Origin: Legionella beliardensis
GTDB taxonomy: Bacteria > Pseudomonadota > Gammaproteobacteria > Legionellales > Legionellaceae
Length of the DNA stretch: 64,000 nucleotides
Reading direction: 5' to 3'
NCBI RefSeq assembly: GCF_900452395.1
Contig: NZ_UGNV01000001.1
Span: 893,501 to 957,500, forward strand
The notes below the pieces were generated by a model, which saw only the letters and a program-made list of their open reading frames with translations, ran no database searches and was not told the origin of the DNA. Numbering within the stretch: position 1 is the stretch's first letter; each line of letters starts with the position of its first letter. This document shows positions 1 to 8,414 of the stretch, one piece after another. Both the position numbers and the translations under genes were made by a program.

Positions 1-416
1 CTAAATATCCTATCTCAGGTGTGGCAATGACTGCGCTGGGTAGCTTCGGTATAGGCGCGTTTTTGGGTACCTTAGTTTTACCAGGCATAGGAACTGCGAT
101 TGGCGCGGCCATTGGTTTGAGCGTAACATTACTTACCGCAGGTGTGGCAAAGGCTGTACAAATTTATAGGCGGCCTACTCATCCTGAGGATTATATGCCG
201 CCGGTAAGCACTATACCTTCGGCTTCTAATAATAAAGGCCCAATTAGCCTGGTTCAAGGTCTTAATGTTAGTCCGCCAGTTGAATATGATGTTAACTCGG
301 AAGCAATAATAGAAGATCAGTCTAAATCTTCATCACTTGCAGCTGAACACCATAGTACTGACGAGGACGAAGTACGTGAGGGTATATCTATTACTCCAGT
401 AGGAAGCCCAACCTAA
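1..416 (+). CDS. 3' part of a gene cut by the window edge; hydrophobic glycine-rich protein
   Basis: The reading frame is open from the first bases of the window, with no stop before the first possible start (GTG at 21, ATG at 27), so this is probably the C-terminal part of a longer protein. The visible part begins with a Gly/Ala-rich hydrophobic stretch of about 40 residues (GIGAFLGTLVLPGIGTAIGA and following) resembling a glycine-zipper membrane hairpin. A polar tail rich in Ser, Asp and Glu follows, ending around DEDEVREG near the C-terminus. Such a hydrophobic hairpin plus acidic C-terminal tail is common in Legionella Dot/Icm substrates. The family is not recognised. If the GTG or ATG were the true start it would be a small protein of about 130 residues. 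Confidence 0.5.
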   Translation, partial: KYPISGVAMTALGSFGIGAFLGTLVLPGIGTAIGAAIGLSVTLLTAGVAKAVQIYRRPTHPEDYMPPVSTIPSASNNKGPISLVQGLNVSPPVEYDVNSEAIIEDQSKSSSLAAEHHSTDEDEVREGISITPVGSPT

Positions 417-462
417 GGCAAAAGAATCGAATCTTCATCACGTATTTGCTAATAGAACTGTT

Positions 463-490
463 AGCTCCTGCTTTGGCTGGAGCTTTACTT
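463..490 (-). terminator. possible hairpin downstream of the PP2C/nucleotidyltransferase gene
   Basis: AGCTCC and GGAGCT arms (463-468 and 479-484) lie just past the stop codon of the leftward gene ending at 505. The loop is about ten bases and there is no long T tract, so terminator function is uncertain. Confidence 0.3.
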
Positions 491-504
491 AAATAGAGTA
501 ATTG

Positions 505-3054
505 TTATAAAGAGGCAGAATAATATTTAATTGGCTCATCATCAACATTTTCAAGCTTGCTTTGCCGGTCAAGGGCTACTTCTCTGAATTTATCTACTGT
601 TTTCAGCATAATATCTAATTCTTCTGCGGAAACATGCTCAAATAAAGAAATATCGTCAGACTCTTTGCCTGCCTCAATATGTAGCTTCAACCTTAGGTCT
701 AATGTTTGATTGTATACAGACTCTATGGCATCTATGTCTTCTAAAGCTAAAAAGTTATGTTGACGTAACGCGGTTATAATTTCGGTGATTGAGTAAAGTG
801 TCTTATCTTCATGAAATAAATTAAATTCAGTAGCCAAACCCATCAGAATAAAATTAATAGGCCGTAGGAGATGAGATTTAACATTAACTATGTCATCCTC
901 GCCAGGTGCAGGAAATTCTTCTATAGCTAACCTATAAAACTCCTTAGCAGAACAGAAGCCTTCTACGTCTTGCTCAAATTTTCCCCAGTCCTTCCTATCT
1001 GAGTGGCCTTTAATTTTTGTTATTATTTCTTCTCGAAGCGGGGTAGGGCCAGTAAAAATAGGTTTTGATTTTAATATTTCAATTGTTGCTATCTTAGGAT
1101 CACTAACATCGCCATCTCGTATTTTATTATATAATGTGCCAGCTGTACCAATTATACTCGTTGGATTTATTCCCATAGGATCAGGTCTTAGTTGTCCGGT
1201 TTCTAAGGAAATGCGCTGACATAAGTGATTAATAGCTGTAAAAACCTCTTGAACTTGGTTAATATCTGCCTCTTCTTTAACAAGCACAAACGCATCTAAA
1301 TCACTGTAGGGAGTAGCTTGGTTTTGTGCTAGAGAACCACTAAAGTATACTTCCATGCCCTCAGGGCGCTTAATGCCATAGGCTATAAAAGCATCAGTAA
1401 TCATATCATTGTAAATTTCGCTTAAACCCTGAGCCCAAATTTCTGACGGTGTAAGTATGGAAGATGGCTCATGAATCGCTGCTTTAACTTCTTCAGTAAG
1501 AAGACTTAAACTATTCTTATATTTATCAAGTTTTTCTTGGTCAGCCTGAGCGAAGGGCAAAGGTTCCATTTCTATTTGTTCTCGTTCTGCTTGGCGACGA
1601 TATAAATTAACAGCTTCTTTTCTCTTAATTTGTTGCGGTAAATTTTCCATAGACTTCGCTAAATTTTTTAGCTTACGGTCGGTAAAGAATCCGATACTTA
1701 TACCTCCACTTGCCATGAAGCCACCACCAACTATTAAGCCGACTCCGGCAACAGCGCCAAAGCCTAATGTTCCTACAAGACATAAAATCCCTGCTGTTAT
1801 CATGAGTGCGCCTAGTATTGTCATACTAACACCCAACATTTTCCAACCTATTGACGGGCGTGCTCGGACTTTATTTATTAAACTTTGATAGTCCTTTAAC
1901 TTAGATGGTCTTTCTTCAGGTTTTGTGTAAAGTAAGTCATTCGTCATCGACAATACTTTAGACAATGACTCAAATGAGGCGCCTTCCTTACGAAGTGCTT
2001 GCACCTGTCTTAAGATTGATTCTATTGCTTTGTGAATTTGAAAGTCAGTGATTAAACCTTTAGTGTAATTTAAATCATTCAAAAAACCGTAATATCGTTG
2101 CGCAGCTAAGTTTTCTTTAGTTAATTTTTTTTGTAACTGTGGCGATGGGATAATAATTTGGCCAAAGGCTGCATCATCACCAAAACGTGTTGTTTTACCT
2201 TCATTTTTAGCTAACTCTAAAAGCTCTTGATGCCTTTTATTATTAAGTATAATAAGGTTTTCATATAGGCTTTTTGAATAGTCTATTAATTCTGGCTTGA
2301 TAGCCAATTTTTTTACGGTATCTGGCTCAGGTGAAGCGGTGTATAATGGTGCTGTTTCTTGTTCTGAAGCAGTATATTCTATTCCATCATGTAAATAAGT
2401 ATAACCTACTAGTTCATCACCAGCTGCAATTGGTATATTAAATAGGCTATTTCTACTTTTAACTAAGTTAATATTATTTGAACAAGGCCCGTCAAAGGCA
2501 TCTTTAAATGGATCATGGCGATTATAAGTTACTTCCTGATTGAAAGACAATTGCTCTATTTGATTATTATTTTTACGTTTAATGGCAATGCCTGTATCAC
2601 CAATACCAAAACCCGAACACCACAACTGGCCGTCTTTTTCATACGTAACAGCCACAGCCATGGTAAATTCAGCATCACTAGCGTATTCCGCCCTTAATTC
2701 ATAAATTTTATCAATAAAATTACTAGTAACTTCATTAGCATTAGCATCGCCAATTTCTAAATCCTTGGCGTAGTCATCGATTAATGTCGTAACGTAATCG
2801 GTAATAAATTGATGAGTTTTTTGTGTCGCGCCAAGGAAAAAGCCATCAACGACAATCTGAAAGGGTAATCCTTTATCAGTATAACCCATGACTATTTTAT
2901 CATCAGAGGGTTTTGACTTAGTAACAATTTCACCATCAACCACACTCTCAAAGCAGCTACCTGCTTGCAAGGTAGAATGCCTATCATCGATAAAGGTTCT
3001 TCTTGTAGTGATAGGTGTTTGACTACGTTCACATTGCTGAATAATGTATACCAT
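505..3054 (-). CDS. PP2C-like domain fused to a GlnD/GlnE-type nucleotidyltransferase; candidate effector
   Basis: 849 residues; the family as a whole is not recognised but two domains can be read. Residues ~1-310 carry the spaced Asp motifs of a PP2C/PPM fold: VVDG at 68-71, GIGDTG at 150-155, GDELVG...HDG at 212-224 and GDDAAFGQII at 292-301. Residues ~405-457 form two hydrophobic Gly-rich segments, probably a membrane hairpin. Residues ~565-720 contain G573-x11-D585-L-D587, the G-x11-D-x-D signature of GlnD/GlnE/DUF294 nucleotidyltransferases, also used by the AMPylase domain of the Legionella effector DrrA/SidM. A helical region (~720-820) resembles the DUF294 C-terminal helices. The tail is acidic (ENVDDEP). 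SidD, a Legionella de-AMPylase, has a PP2C-like fold, so adding and removing activities on one membrane-bound chain is an attractive inference. The domain reading is from motifs only; substrate unknown. Confidence 0.65.
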   Translation of the reverse strand: MVYIIQQCERSQTPITTRRTFIDDRHSTLQAGSCFESVVDGEIVTKSKPSDDKIVMGYTDKGLPFQIVVDGFFLGATQKTHQFITDYVTTLIDDYAKDLEIGDANANEVTSNFIDKIYELRAEYASDAEFTMAVAVTYEKDGQLWCSGFGIGDTGIAIKRKNNNQIEQLSFNQEVTYNRHDPFKDAFDGPCSNNINLVKSRNSLFNIPIAAGDELVGYTYLHDGIEYTASEQETAPLYTASPEPDTVKKLAIKPELIDYSKSLYENLIILNNKRHQELLELAKNEGKTTRFGDDAAFGQIIIPSPQLQKKLTKENLAAQRYYGFLNDLNYTKGLITDFQIHKAIESILRQVQALRKEGASFESLSKVLSMTNDLLYTKPEERPSKLKDYQSLINKVRARPSIGWKMLGVSMTILGALMITAGILCLVGTLGFGAVAGVGLIVGGGFMASGGISIGFFTDRKLKNLAKSMENLPQQIKRKEAVNLYRRQAEREQIEMEPLPFAQADQEKLDKYKNSLSLLTEEVKAAIHEPSSILTPSEIWAQGLSEIYNDMITDAFIAYGIKRPEGMEVYFSGSLAQNQATPYSDLDAFVLVKEEADINQVQEVFTAINHLCQRISLETGQLRPDPMGINPTSIIGTAGTLYNKIRDGDVSDPKIATIEILKSKPIFTGPTPLREEIITKIKGHSDRKDWGKFEQDVEGFCSAKEFYRLAIEEFPAPGEDDIVNVKSHLLRPINFILMGLATEFNLFHEDKTLYSITEIITALRQHNFLALEDIDAIESVYNQTLDLRLKLHIEAGKESDDISLFEHVSAEELDIMLKTVDKFREVALDRQSKLENVDDEPIKYYSASL

Positions 3055-3183
3055 ACTAGGTTAGTCATAATAGCTAGGGGATAATATAATTATACGCTTT
3101 GACTATTAAGCAAAAATTAAGGGTATTGCCTGCAGAAACCTAATTGATAGTTATAGGTGCACAGCTAAACGTTAAAGAATATT

Positions 3184-3212
3184 GCTTCTCTTTATAATCT
3201 ATAAAGAGAAGC
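3184..3212 (-). terminator. perfect 13-bp hairpin after the small Cys-rich gene
   Basis: Arms GCTTCTCTTTATA (3184-3196) and its exact complement (3200-3212) are separated by three bases, just downstream of the leftward gene ending at 3223. The following T-rich stretch is short. Confidence 0.55.
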
Positions 3213-3222
3213 AGATAGCATT

Positions 3223-3444
3223 TTAGTTGTTAGAGCTTGGTTTTGAAGTTAAACCGTCTGTTTTTTTACCGCAACATTTAATGCCATCAGTAGTCACGCA
3301 TGAGCATTGTCCTTTTGGGATGCCTGCGCAAGAAGATTGGCAGCGGCTAGCGTTGTGGCCTTGTGATGTATTAGCCAAAATGATAGGGCTAAATGCAAAG
3401 ACAGCGCTACTTAAAAGTACAGAATGGATTAACGTCGTTTTCAT
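3223..3444 (-). CDS. small secreted cysteine-rich protein
   Basis: 73 residues. The N-terminus (~1-24) is a clear Sec signal peptide with a hydrophobic core and a likely ANT cleavage region. The mature part of about 49 residues contains six cysteines (positions 35, 39, 47, 49, 57, 58), suggesting a disulfide-stabilised or metal-binding periplasmic or secreted peptide. AAGGAGAG lies about five bases before the ATG, so the start is well supported. A perfect hairpin follows the stop, so it is probably monocistronic. The family is not recognised and no function is assigned. Confidence 0.7.
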   Translation of the reverse strand: MKTTLIHSVLLSSAVFAFSPIILANTSQGHNASRCQSSCAGIPKGQCSCVTTDGIKCCGKKTDGLTSKPSSNN

Positions 3445-3776
3445 ATTAACTCTCCTTGTTGTGTTATGAAAAACAAATTCCTCTATAGTATAGCGCTATT
3501 CACTAAATTTTCTGGTGCAATTAACAAAAAGTGAGCACAGTAATATAGTTCCGTAATGTAACCAGCTAACTAAAGCAGCCAGCATAGAAAACATGTTTAA
3601 AAAATAAAAAATGAGTTACCATACGAAAACTTAAACGATGATGCAAAATTTGTAAAACTTAAGCTACACCATTTTAATTTAAAAAGCTCTTCTCTATAAT
3701 TAGATTTTTCAAGTTTTTAAGCTTGAAAAATTGATTCATGAGCATAAATCAAGGAATGCTTGAGTAATGGATTATC
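3445..3776. other. intergenic region with a 10-bp inverted repeat
   Basis: This 332-base gap separates the divergent Cys-rich peptide gene and the acyltransferase gene. It is very AT-rich. ATTTTTCAAG (3704-3713) and its complement (3722-3731) form a hairpin or dyad about 45 bases before the acyltransferase start, which could be an operator. No gene is seen. Confidence 0.4.
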
Positions 3777-4910
3777 ATGCAGCAAGAAATTTTACCTTTA
3801 ACCAGTTTGCGCTTTGTCGCGGCTTTTTACGTTTTTCTATTTCATATACATTTGCGTTGGCCCTTAGTTAGCTCAGCTAGCCCTATTGCAACGTTTTTCA
3901 ACCACGGCGCTTGCGGGATGAGTATCTTTTTTATCTTATCAGGCGTGGTCTTAGGCTATCGTTTTAATAAGGGGGTAAAGAATTATTATGATTATGCGTT
4001 TAGCCGCCTAACTCGTATTTACCCAATTTATTTGTTAGCCGCTTTATTGATGCTACCCTGGCTTTTTTCATCAATGCAGCACTATCAATCTCATATTGAA
4101 ATTAGATATATCTTTATTATTCTGATTAACCTTTTTTTACTGCAAGCTTGGTTACCGCAATTATTTACTTATTGGAATGATAACGGAAGTTGGTCAATTT
4201 CAGTTGAAGCTTTTTTTTATGTGTGTTTCCCCTTTGCTATTAATCGCTTTAAAGACTTATCGAATCGACATTTATTTTTTTTAGCTACCCTTTTTTATTT
4301 CTTAGCCGCTATACCTGGGCTAGCAATTATCTTATTTAACAACAATCAAAGTTTTGTTATCTTCTATTCAATACCTATTTTTAGATTATCTGAGTTTATT
4401 TTAGGTATGCTTGGGGGGTTATGGTTATCTAGAGGCAATACCTTACAAAAGCCAGCGCTTTATACACTGATTTCGTTTCTCTGTATTTATCTATTCTTAA
4501 CGCTTGGTTATACCGTTGAATTTCAATTTATAACTGAAAACTGGCTACTTACTCCGCTTATTTTATTATTAATAATAAGCTTAGCGTCTTTGCAAAAAGG
4601 GACACTTTATCGATTTTTTTGTAATCGGCTGTTTGTGTATTTAGGGCATATAAGCTATTCATTTTACTCCTTTCAGGGACTCGTTAATTCAACCTTATTT
4701 AATAATTATCCTTATTTAGTAAACAAATTTCCTCCTCTAGCTCATTCTTATCTGCTGGGGCTACTTGCTTTTCTTATTCTTACGGTCATTTCTATATTTT
4801 TTTATCACTTAATAGAAGTAAAATTTAGGCATTTTCTTTACAAGAAATTAAAAGGAAAAGCGGTAGAGCCCCATTCAATTATGGCAATGGAACCGATAAT
4901 AACTACTTAG
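3777..4910 (+). CDS. acyltransferase family 3 (OafA/YrhL-like) membrane protein
   Basis: 377 residues, the usual length for an acyltransferase-3 protein without an SGNH extension. The opening LTSLRFVAAFYVFLFH is the family N-terminal signature with its conserved Arg and His, and about ten hydrophobic segments follow. NDNGSWSISVEAFFYVCFP matches the conserved WSLxxExxFY region. These inner-membrane enzymes O-acylate extracellular glycans such as LPS O-antigen or other lipids; the substrate cannot be read here. The ATG at 3777 is the only plausible start because a stop precedes it in frame at 3765; TGGA at 3768-3771 may serve as a weak ribosome binding site. Confidence 0.85.
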   Translation: MQQEILPLTSLRFVAAFYVFLFHIHLRWPLVSSASPIATFFNHGACGMSIFFILSGVVLGYRFNKGVKNYYDYAFSRLTRIYPIYLLAALLMLPWLFSSMQHYQSHIEIRYIFIILINLFLLQAWLPQLFTYWNDNGSWSISVEAFFYVCFPFAINRFKDLSNRHLFFLATLFYFLAAIPGLAIILFNNNQSFVIFYSIPIFRLSEFILGMLGGLWLSRGNTLQKPALYTLISFLCIYLFLTLGYTVEFQFITENWLLTPLILLLIISLASLQKGTLYRFFCNRLFVYLGHISYSFYSFQGLVNSTLFNNYPYLVNKFPPLAHSYLLGLLAFLILTVISIFFYHLIEVKFRHFLYKKLKGKAVEPHSIMAMEPIITT

Positions 4911-4972
4911 CTTCCTTCATGCGCTAAAGATATGTTAGCTGCTAGTACGAGAAATTTGAATTTGGAGGATGA

Positions 4973-7225
4973 ATGAAATTACATGAGTTGCGACAGTTAT
5001 TAATAGAATATGATGAAACTACGTATTTACGCAAATACCTTCTTGGCAATCATGAACGTGCTCAAAAATTTAGGCAATATCTAGAAGAATATAAAAATAA
5101 ACCAGGGAATTATGAGCTAATTGCTTCTGATATTTTTACTCTGCTAAACAAGGTTCCTGAAATAACTGCGGCAAACAGTAATTTGCAACTTATACAATCA
5201 ATAAGAAGTAAACTTCAAGACAATTATTTTTTTGAGATTTACACTGCTTTCCATAATAAAGGCCTTATTAATAAAACTAATTTTGAGCTTATTTACGGTC
5301 TTTCCCAAAAGGGACGGTTAGTTTTGTATAATTTATTTTGTAGTATTTCAATAGAGCAAATTTATTTAAATTCAGAAGGTCTGGAGAAAGTTTTATTATT
5401 ACTTTCTCATCCTTTTTTTAGTTACTATCAAGCAGCTGAGGATTGTTTAAGATTTTTGCATAATCGAAATTATTTAACCTCAGTTGCACTAGACTTACTC
5501 TTAAATAAAAAAGAAGATTTACCTGAGCTTTTAAAAATATTAAAAGCTCTTGATGACAATAGAATTTTAAATGATATTTGTTTAAAATATTTGAATTTAC
5601 CTGGACTACCTTATTACATTTCAGATCTGATTTCCTTGCTAAATCAAGCTAATATGGATATTACACAAGAACTCTTTCAAGCAATATGTAGAAGTAATAT
5701 TAGGTATATTTTGATACCTATTTTAGCCATTCTAATTGCTGCAGAAAACTATGAATTGAAGATTGAGAAGATTATTATGCTTTTGCAGCGGGATTTTTCA
5801 TTTCTATATGATAAACTGTCTTTATTGCAGTTACTGCATGAAAATCACATGCTTGATAACAATACATTCGATTTTGTTTTTAACAATAATGTCTTTTATT
5901 TCGAAAAAATACTAGAAATTTTAACTAGAAGGTTTTTAGTAAAAACAAACCAAGAATTATTAAATAAATTTATAAATAAAGAGCTTGATTGTTGTCAAAT
6001 TTATCCAGCCATTAGTTATTTAAATGATGCCAATTTGCTCGACCAAAAGTCATTTAATGAATGCATTAAATTAATTTTACTTACACCCACTTATGATCCA
6101 TTTGGATTAAATGTATTTAGTTTATTTAAATTATTTGAAAACGCTAATTTTTACATTACTAGAGAAAAATTAGATACTTTGTTTTCTTTGTCTAACACCA
6201 ATATATGTCGATTATATCGAGTAACATTAAACCTTATCACTCATCAGCTCCTCAATCAAGATTCATTTGAAAAAGCATTTCAACGAGTAACGGCAAAATT
6301 ACCGTCGGTGTCAGAATCTGAAGTAATAAAAAAGAGTAGAAAGCAAACAGGCCTTTTGCGTTCGGAAATCATATTAGATAATAAGAATCACTTTTTTACA
6401 GATCACGATAAACAATATGAAAAGGGGGGATTTGGTAAAGTTAAAAAAGGATTTAATTCATTAACTTCAGATGAAGCATTCTGTGGCATTAAAAAGCTGA
6501 AAGAACCATTGCCCGATAACGCTCAAAAGGAGGCAATTCGTGAAGTTAAATATAACCATTTGCTCGGCCGGCCGGCATTTTATTATTCTAGAAAAGGCGC
6601 TACTAGCGTTTTAACTCAATGGCAACGAGACAAAGGTTTGCATCTTTATAGCCGAGATAATGAGTTACTTCAAATACCTCTGGGCAACAGATTAAGGTGC
6701 CTTAGCGCGGCCTTAGCCGAGCTTAATATTTTACATCGTAATCATCGTGTGCATGGTGATATTAAATGTCAAAATTTAGTTCTTAATTTAAAAAAATTAT
6801 CACTAAAGTTAATTGATTTTGGTAGTGCTCATAAAGTAGGATCCGCGAAAATGTTTGCCCGAACTCGAGCGTATAAAGATCCTTATTTTTCTGGTGATCA
6901 TTTCAGTAAAGATCTCTATGCCATGGGTCTAGTAGTCATGTATTTGTTTCCTGAAGTATATACAATCACTTTTGATAAAGATAAGACAAGCGCATCACTT
7001 GTTAATAAACCTAATTTCACCGTACCTGAACGCGCAATTATTAATTTAGTAAATTCGATGATGCATTCTAATATTAATGTAAGATGTACAAGTGAAGATG
7101 CCTTAGACTACTGTAATAAGTTACTCGCTAATTTTAATAAGCTTAATCTATTTATGTTAGAGACAATAACAAATTCAAGCCTCCACTATGATAAGCTTAC
7201 GGTTGAACAGGCATTGCGTGTCTAA
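4973..7225 (+). CDS. eukaryotic-like Ser/Thr protein kinase with long helical N-terminal region; candidate effector
   Basis: 750 residues. Residues ~1-450 are Leu/Asn-rich and helical, probably a solenoid, with no recognised family. Residues ~476-735 form a protein kinase domain: glycine loop EKGGFGKVKKG (~480), VAIK-like lysine in CGIKKLKE (~505), catalytic loop HGDIKCQN (~594, HRD replaced by HGD), metal-binding LIDFGSAH (~613), and a TRAYKDPYF activation/P+1 segment. All catalytic residues are present, so activity is expected. A strong GGAGG at 4963 supports the start. Legionella LegK proteins are translocated eukaryotic-like kinases, so an effector role is likely but inferred. Its stop overlaps by four bases the end of the convergent SGNH hydrolase gene. 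Confidence 0.85.
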   Translation: MKLHELRQLLIEYDETTYLRKYLLGNHERAQKFRQYLEEYKNKPGNYELIASDIFTLLNKVPEITAANSNLQLIQSIRSKLQDNYFFEIYTAFHNKGLINKTNFELIYGLSQKGRLVLYNLFCSISIEQIYLNSEGLEKVLLLLSHPFFSYYQAAEDCLRFLHNRNYLTSVALDLLLNKKEDLPELLKILKALDDNRILNDICLKYLNLPGLPYYISDLISLLNQANMDITQELFQAICRSNIRYILIPILAILIAAENYELKIEKIIMLLQRDFSFLYDKLSLLQLLHENHMLDNNTFDFVFNNNVFYFEKILEILTRRFLVKTNQELLNKFINKELDCCQIYPAISYLNDANLLDQKSFNECIKLILLTPTYDPFGLNVFSLFKLFENANFYITREKLDTLFSLSNTNICRLYRVTLNLITHQLLNQDSFEKAFQRVTAKLPSVSESEVIKKSRKQTGLLRSEIILDNKNHFFTDHDKQYEKGGFGKVKKGFNSLTSDEAFCGIKKLKEPLPDNAQKEAIREVKYNHLLGRPAFYYSRKGATSVLTQWQRDKGLHLYSRDNELLQIPLGNRLRCLSAALAELNILHRNHRVHGDIKCQNLVLNLKKLSLKLIDFGSAHKVGSAKMFARTRAYKDPYFSGDHFSKDLYAMGLVVMYLFPEVYTITFDKDKTSASLVNKPNFTVPERAIINLVNSMMHSNINVRCTSEDALDYCNKLLANFNKLNLFMLETITNSSLHYDKLTVEQALRV

Positions 7226-8205
7226 GCTAAATGATAACTAGTTTGAACTGGGCGTTTATTCGCCCGGTTAAGCTGTTTCGTTATAATTTTAGCAAGCTCT
7301 ACATAACCTTCGTAACTGGGATGTAAGCGGTCAGGAAGTAATTTTTGCCAATCTGCTAAGGCATAAAAAGCACCACCTACATCAAGGACCTGACACTTAG
7401 GACAGATAGGCCTTTTTTGCAGCAATAATTTATTAACAGTTTGATTACGCTCGAAATAATCATCACTGCGAGGTAACAGGGTGCTGATGTAAATTTTTGC
7501 GTTGCGATTTTTAGTATGAAGACCCTTAGCAATTTGAATAATATTATTGACTGTTTCTTGTGGCGGGATTCGATCATTAGTGCCAATGAGTAAAAAATAA
7601 GCATCTGTTATAGGTATTTGGTTAATACGTTTTAATACATCTTGCGTTGTATCACCGCCTTCGCCATCATGCTCAAAGCCAAAGGTGTCTGTGTGACTTC
7701 CTTTAAAATCATAAGGCAAGCCTTGATCGCGCATAAGGCAACGTAAAAATCGACCATTTCTTACCCAAGTGAGGCTATCGCCTATAGTATCTATTGTTTG
7801 ATTAAACTCAGATTTTTTATTAGTTTGAAATGAGGCAAGGTAATAAATACCAGGAGAGGGTAAATCTTTTTCAACCCAACTTATTAAATAGGAGGCTTCT
7901 GGGTCAGGAACAGGAATACGCTCATTAATTCGAAAAAACCATAGATCTTTCCCATCAGTTATACCGTATAATTCATCCAAACTAAAGGGAGGAATTCTAC
8001 TAGCTAACTCAAGTGTTATTGTGTTTTCCGTCACTTTTTGAAAATAAATTGTTCCTAAATCTTCTTTAAATGTCATTAATGGGTCAAAAATGAGTTGGCA
8101 AGATGTGGTAGATTGTGCACTAGACATTCCTAAAAGATTTATCATTAGGGTTATGAGAATTAAATTTCTTTTTAAGAATTTCTTAAGTAAATAATAAACC
8201 TTCAA
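7222..8205 (-). CDS. secreted SGNH/GDSL hydrolase
   Basis: 327 residues with an N-terminal hydrophobic segment (~13-30), probably a signal peptide. Residues ~30-130 form an extra N-terminal domain. The SGNH fold follows: block I IGDSLTW with nucleophile S144, block II glycine in EGGDT (~181-186), block III GTND (208-211), and block V DRLHP with D292 and H295. All four catalytic blocks are intact. The enzyme is probably an esterase, lipase or deacetylase of the envelope or exterior; the substrate is unknown. The gene is convergent with the kinase gene, and a GGGCG/CGCCC inverted repeat inside its last codons (about 7246-7269) may help terminate both transcripts. Confidence 0.85.
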   Translation of the reverse strand: MKVYYLLKKFLKRNLILITLMINLLGMSSAQSTTSCQLIFDPLMTFKEDLGTIYFQKVTENTITLELASRIPPFSLDELYGITDGKDLWFFRINERIPVPDPEASYLISWVEKDLPSPGIYYLASFQTNKKSEFNQTIDTIGDSLTWVRNGRFLRCLMRDQGLPYDFKGSHTDTFGFEHDGEGGDTTQDVLKRINQIPITDAYFLLIGTNDRIPPQETVNNIIQIAKGLHTKNRNAKIYISTLLPRSDDYFERNQTVNKLLLQKRPICPKCQVLDVGGAFYALADWQKLLPDRLHPSYEGYVELAKIITKQLNRANKRPVQTSYHLA

Positions 8206-8414
8206 TTTTCCACCTTCAAATTTCAGATTAAAAGTTATCCCTAGACTAGATTCATGGCTTTGCTGCCGAACCCAGGGTAATCTATATTTTTTTTAATAAA
8301 AAATCCATATCGTTTAAAAGCCTCTGCAAATAATATGTAAATTTAATGAGGGATAAAAATTAATCTATTTGCTCAATATATAATGTAAGTTACGCAACAT
8401 AGCGGGTTACTTTT

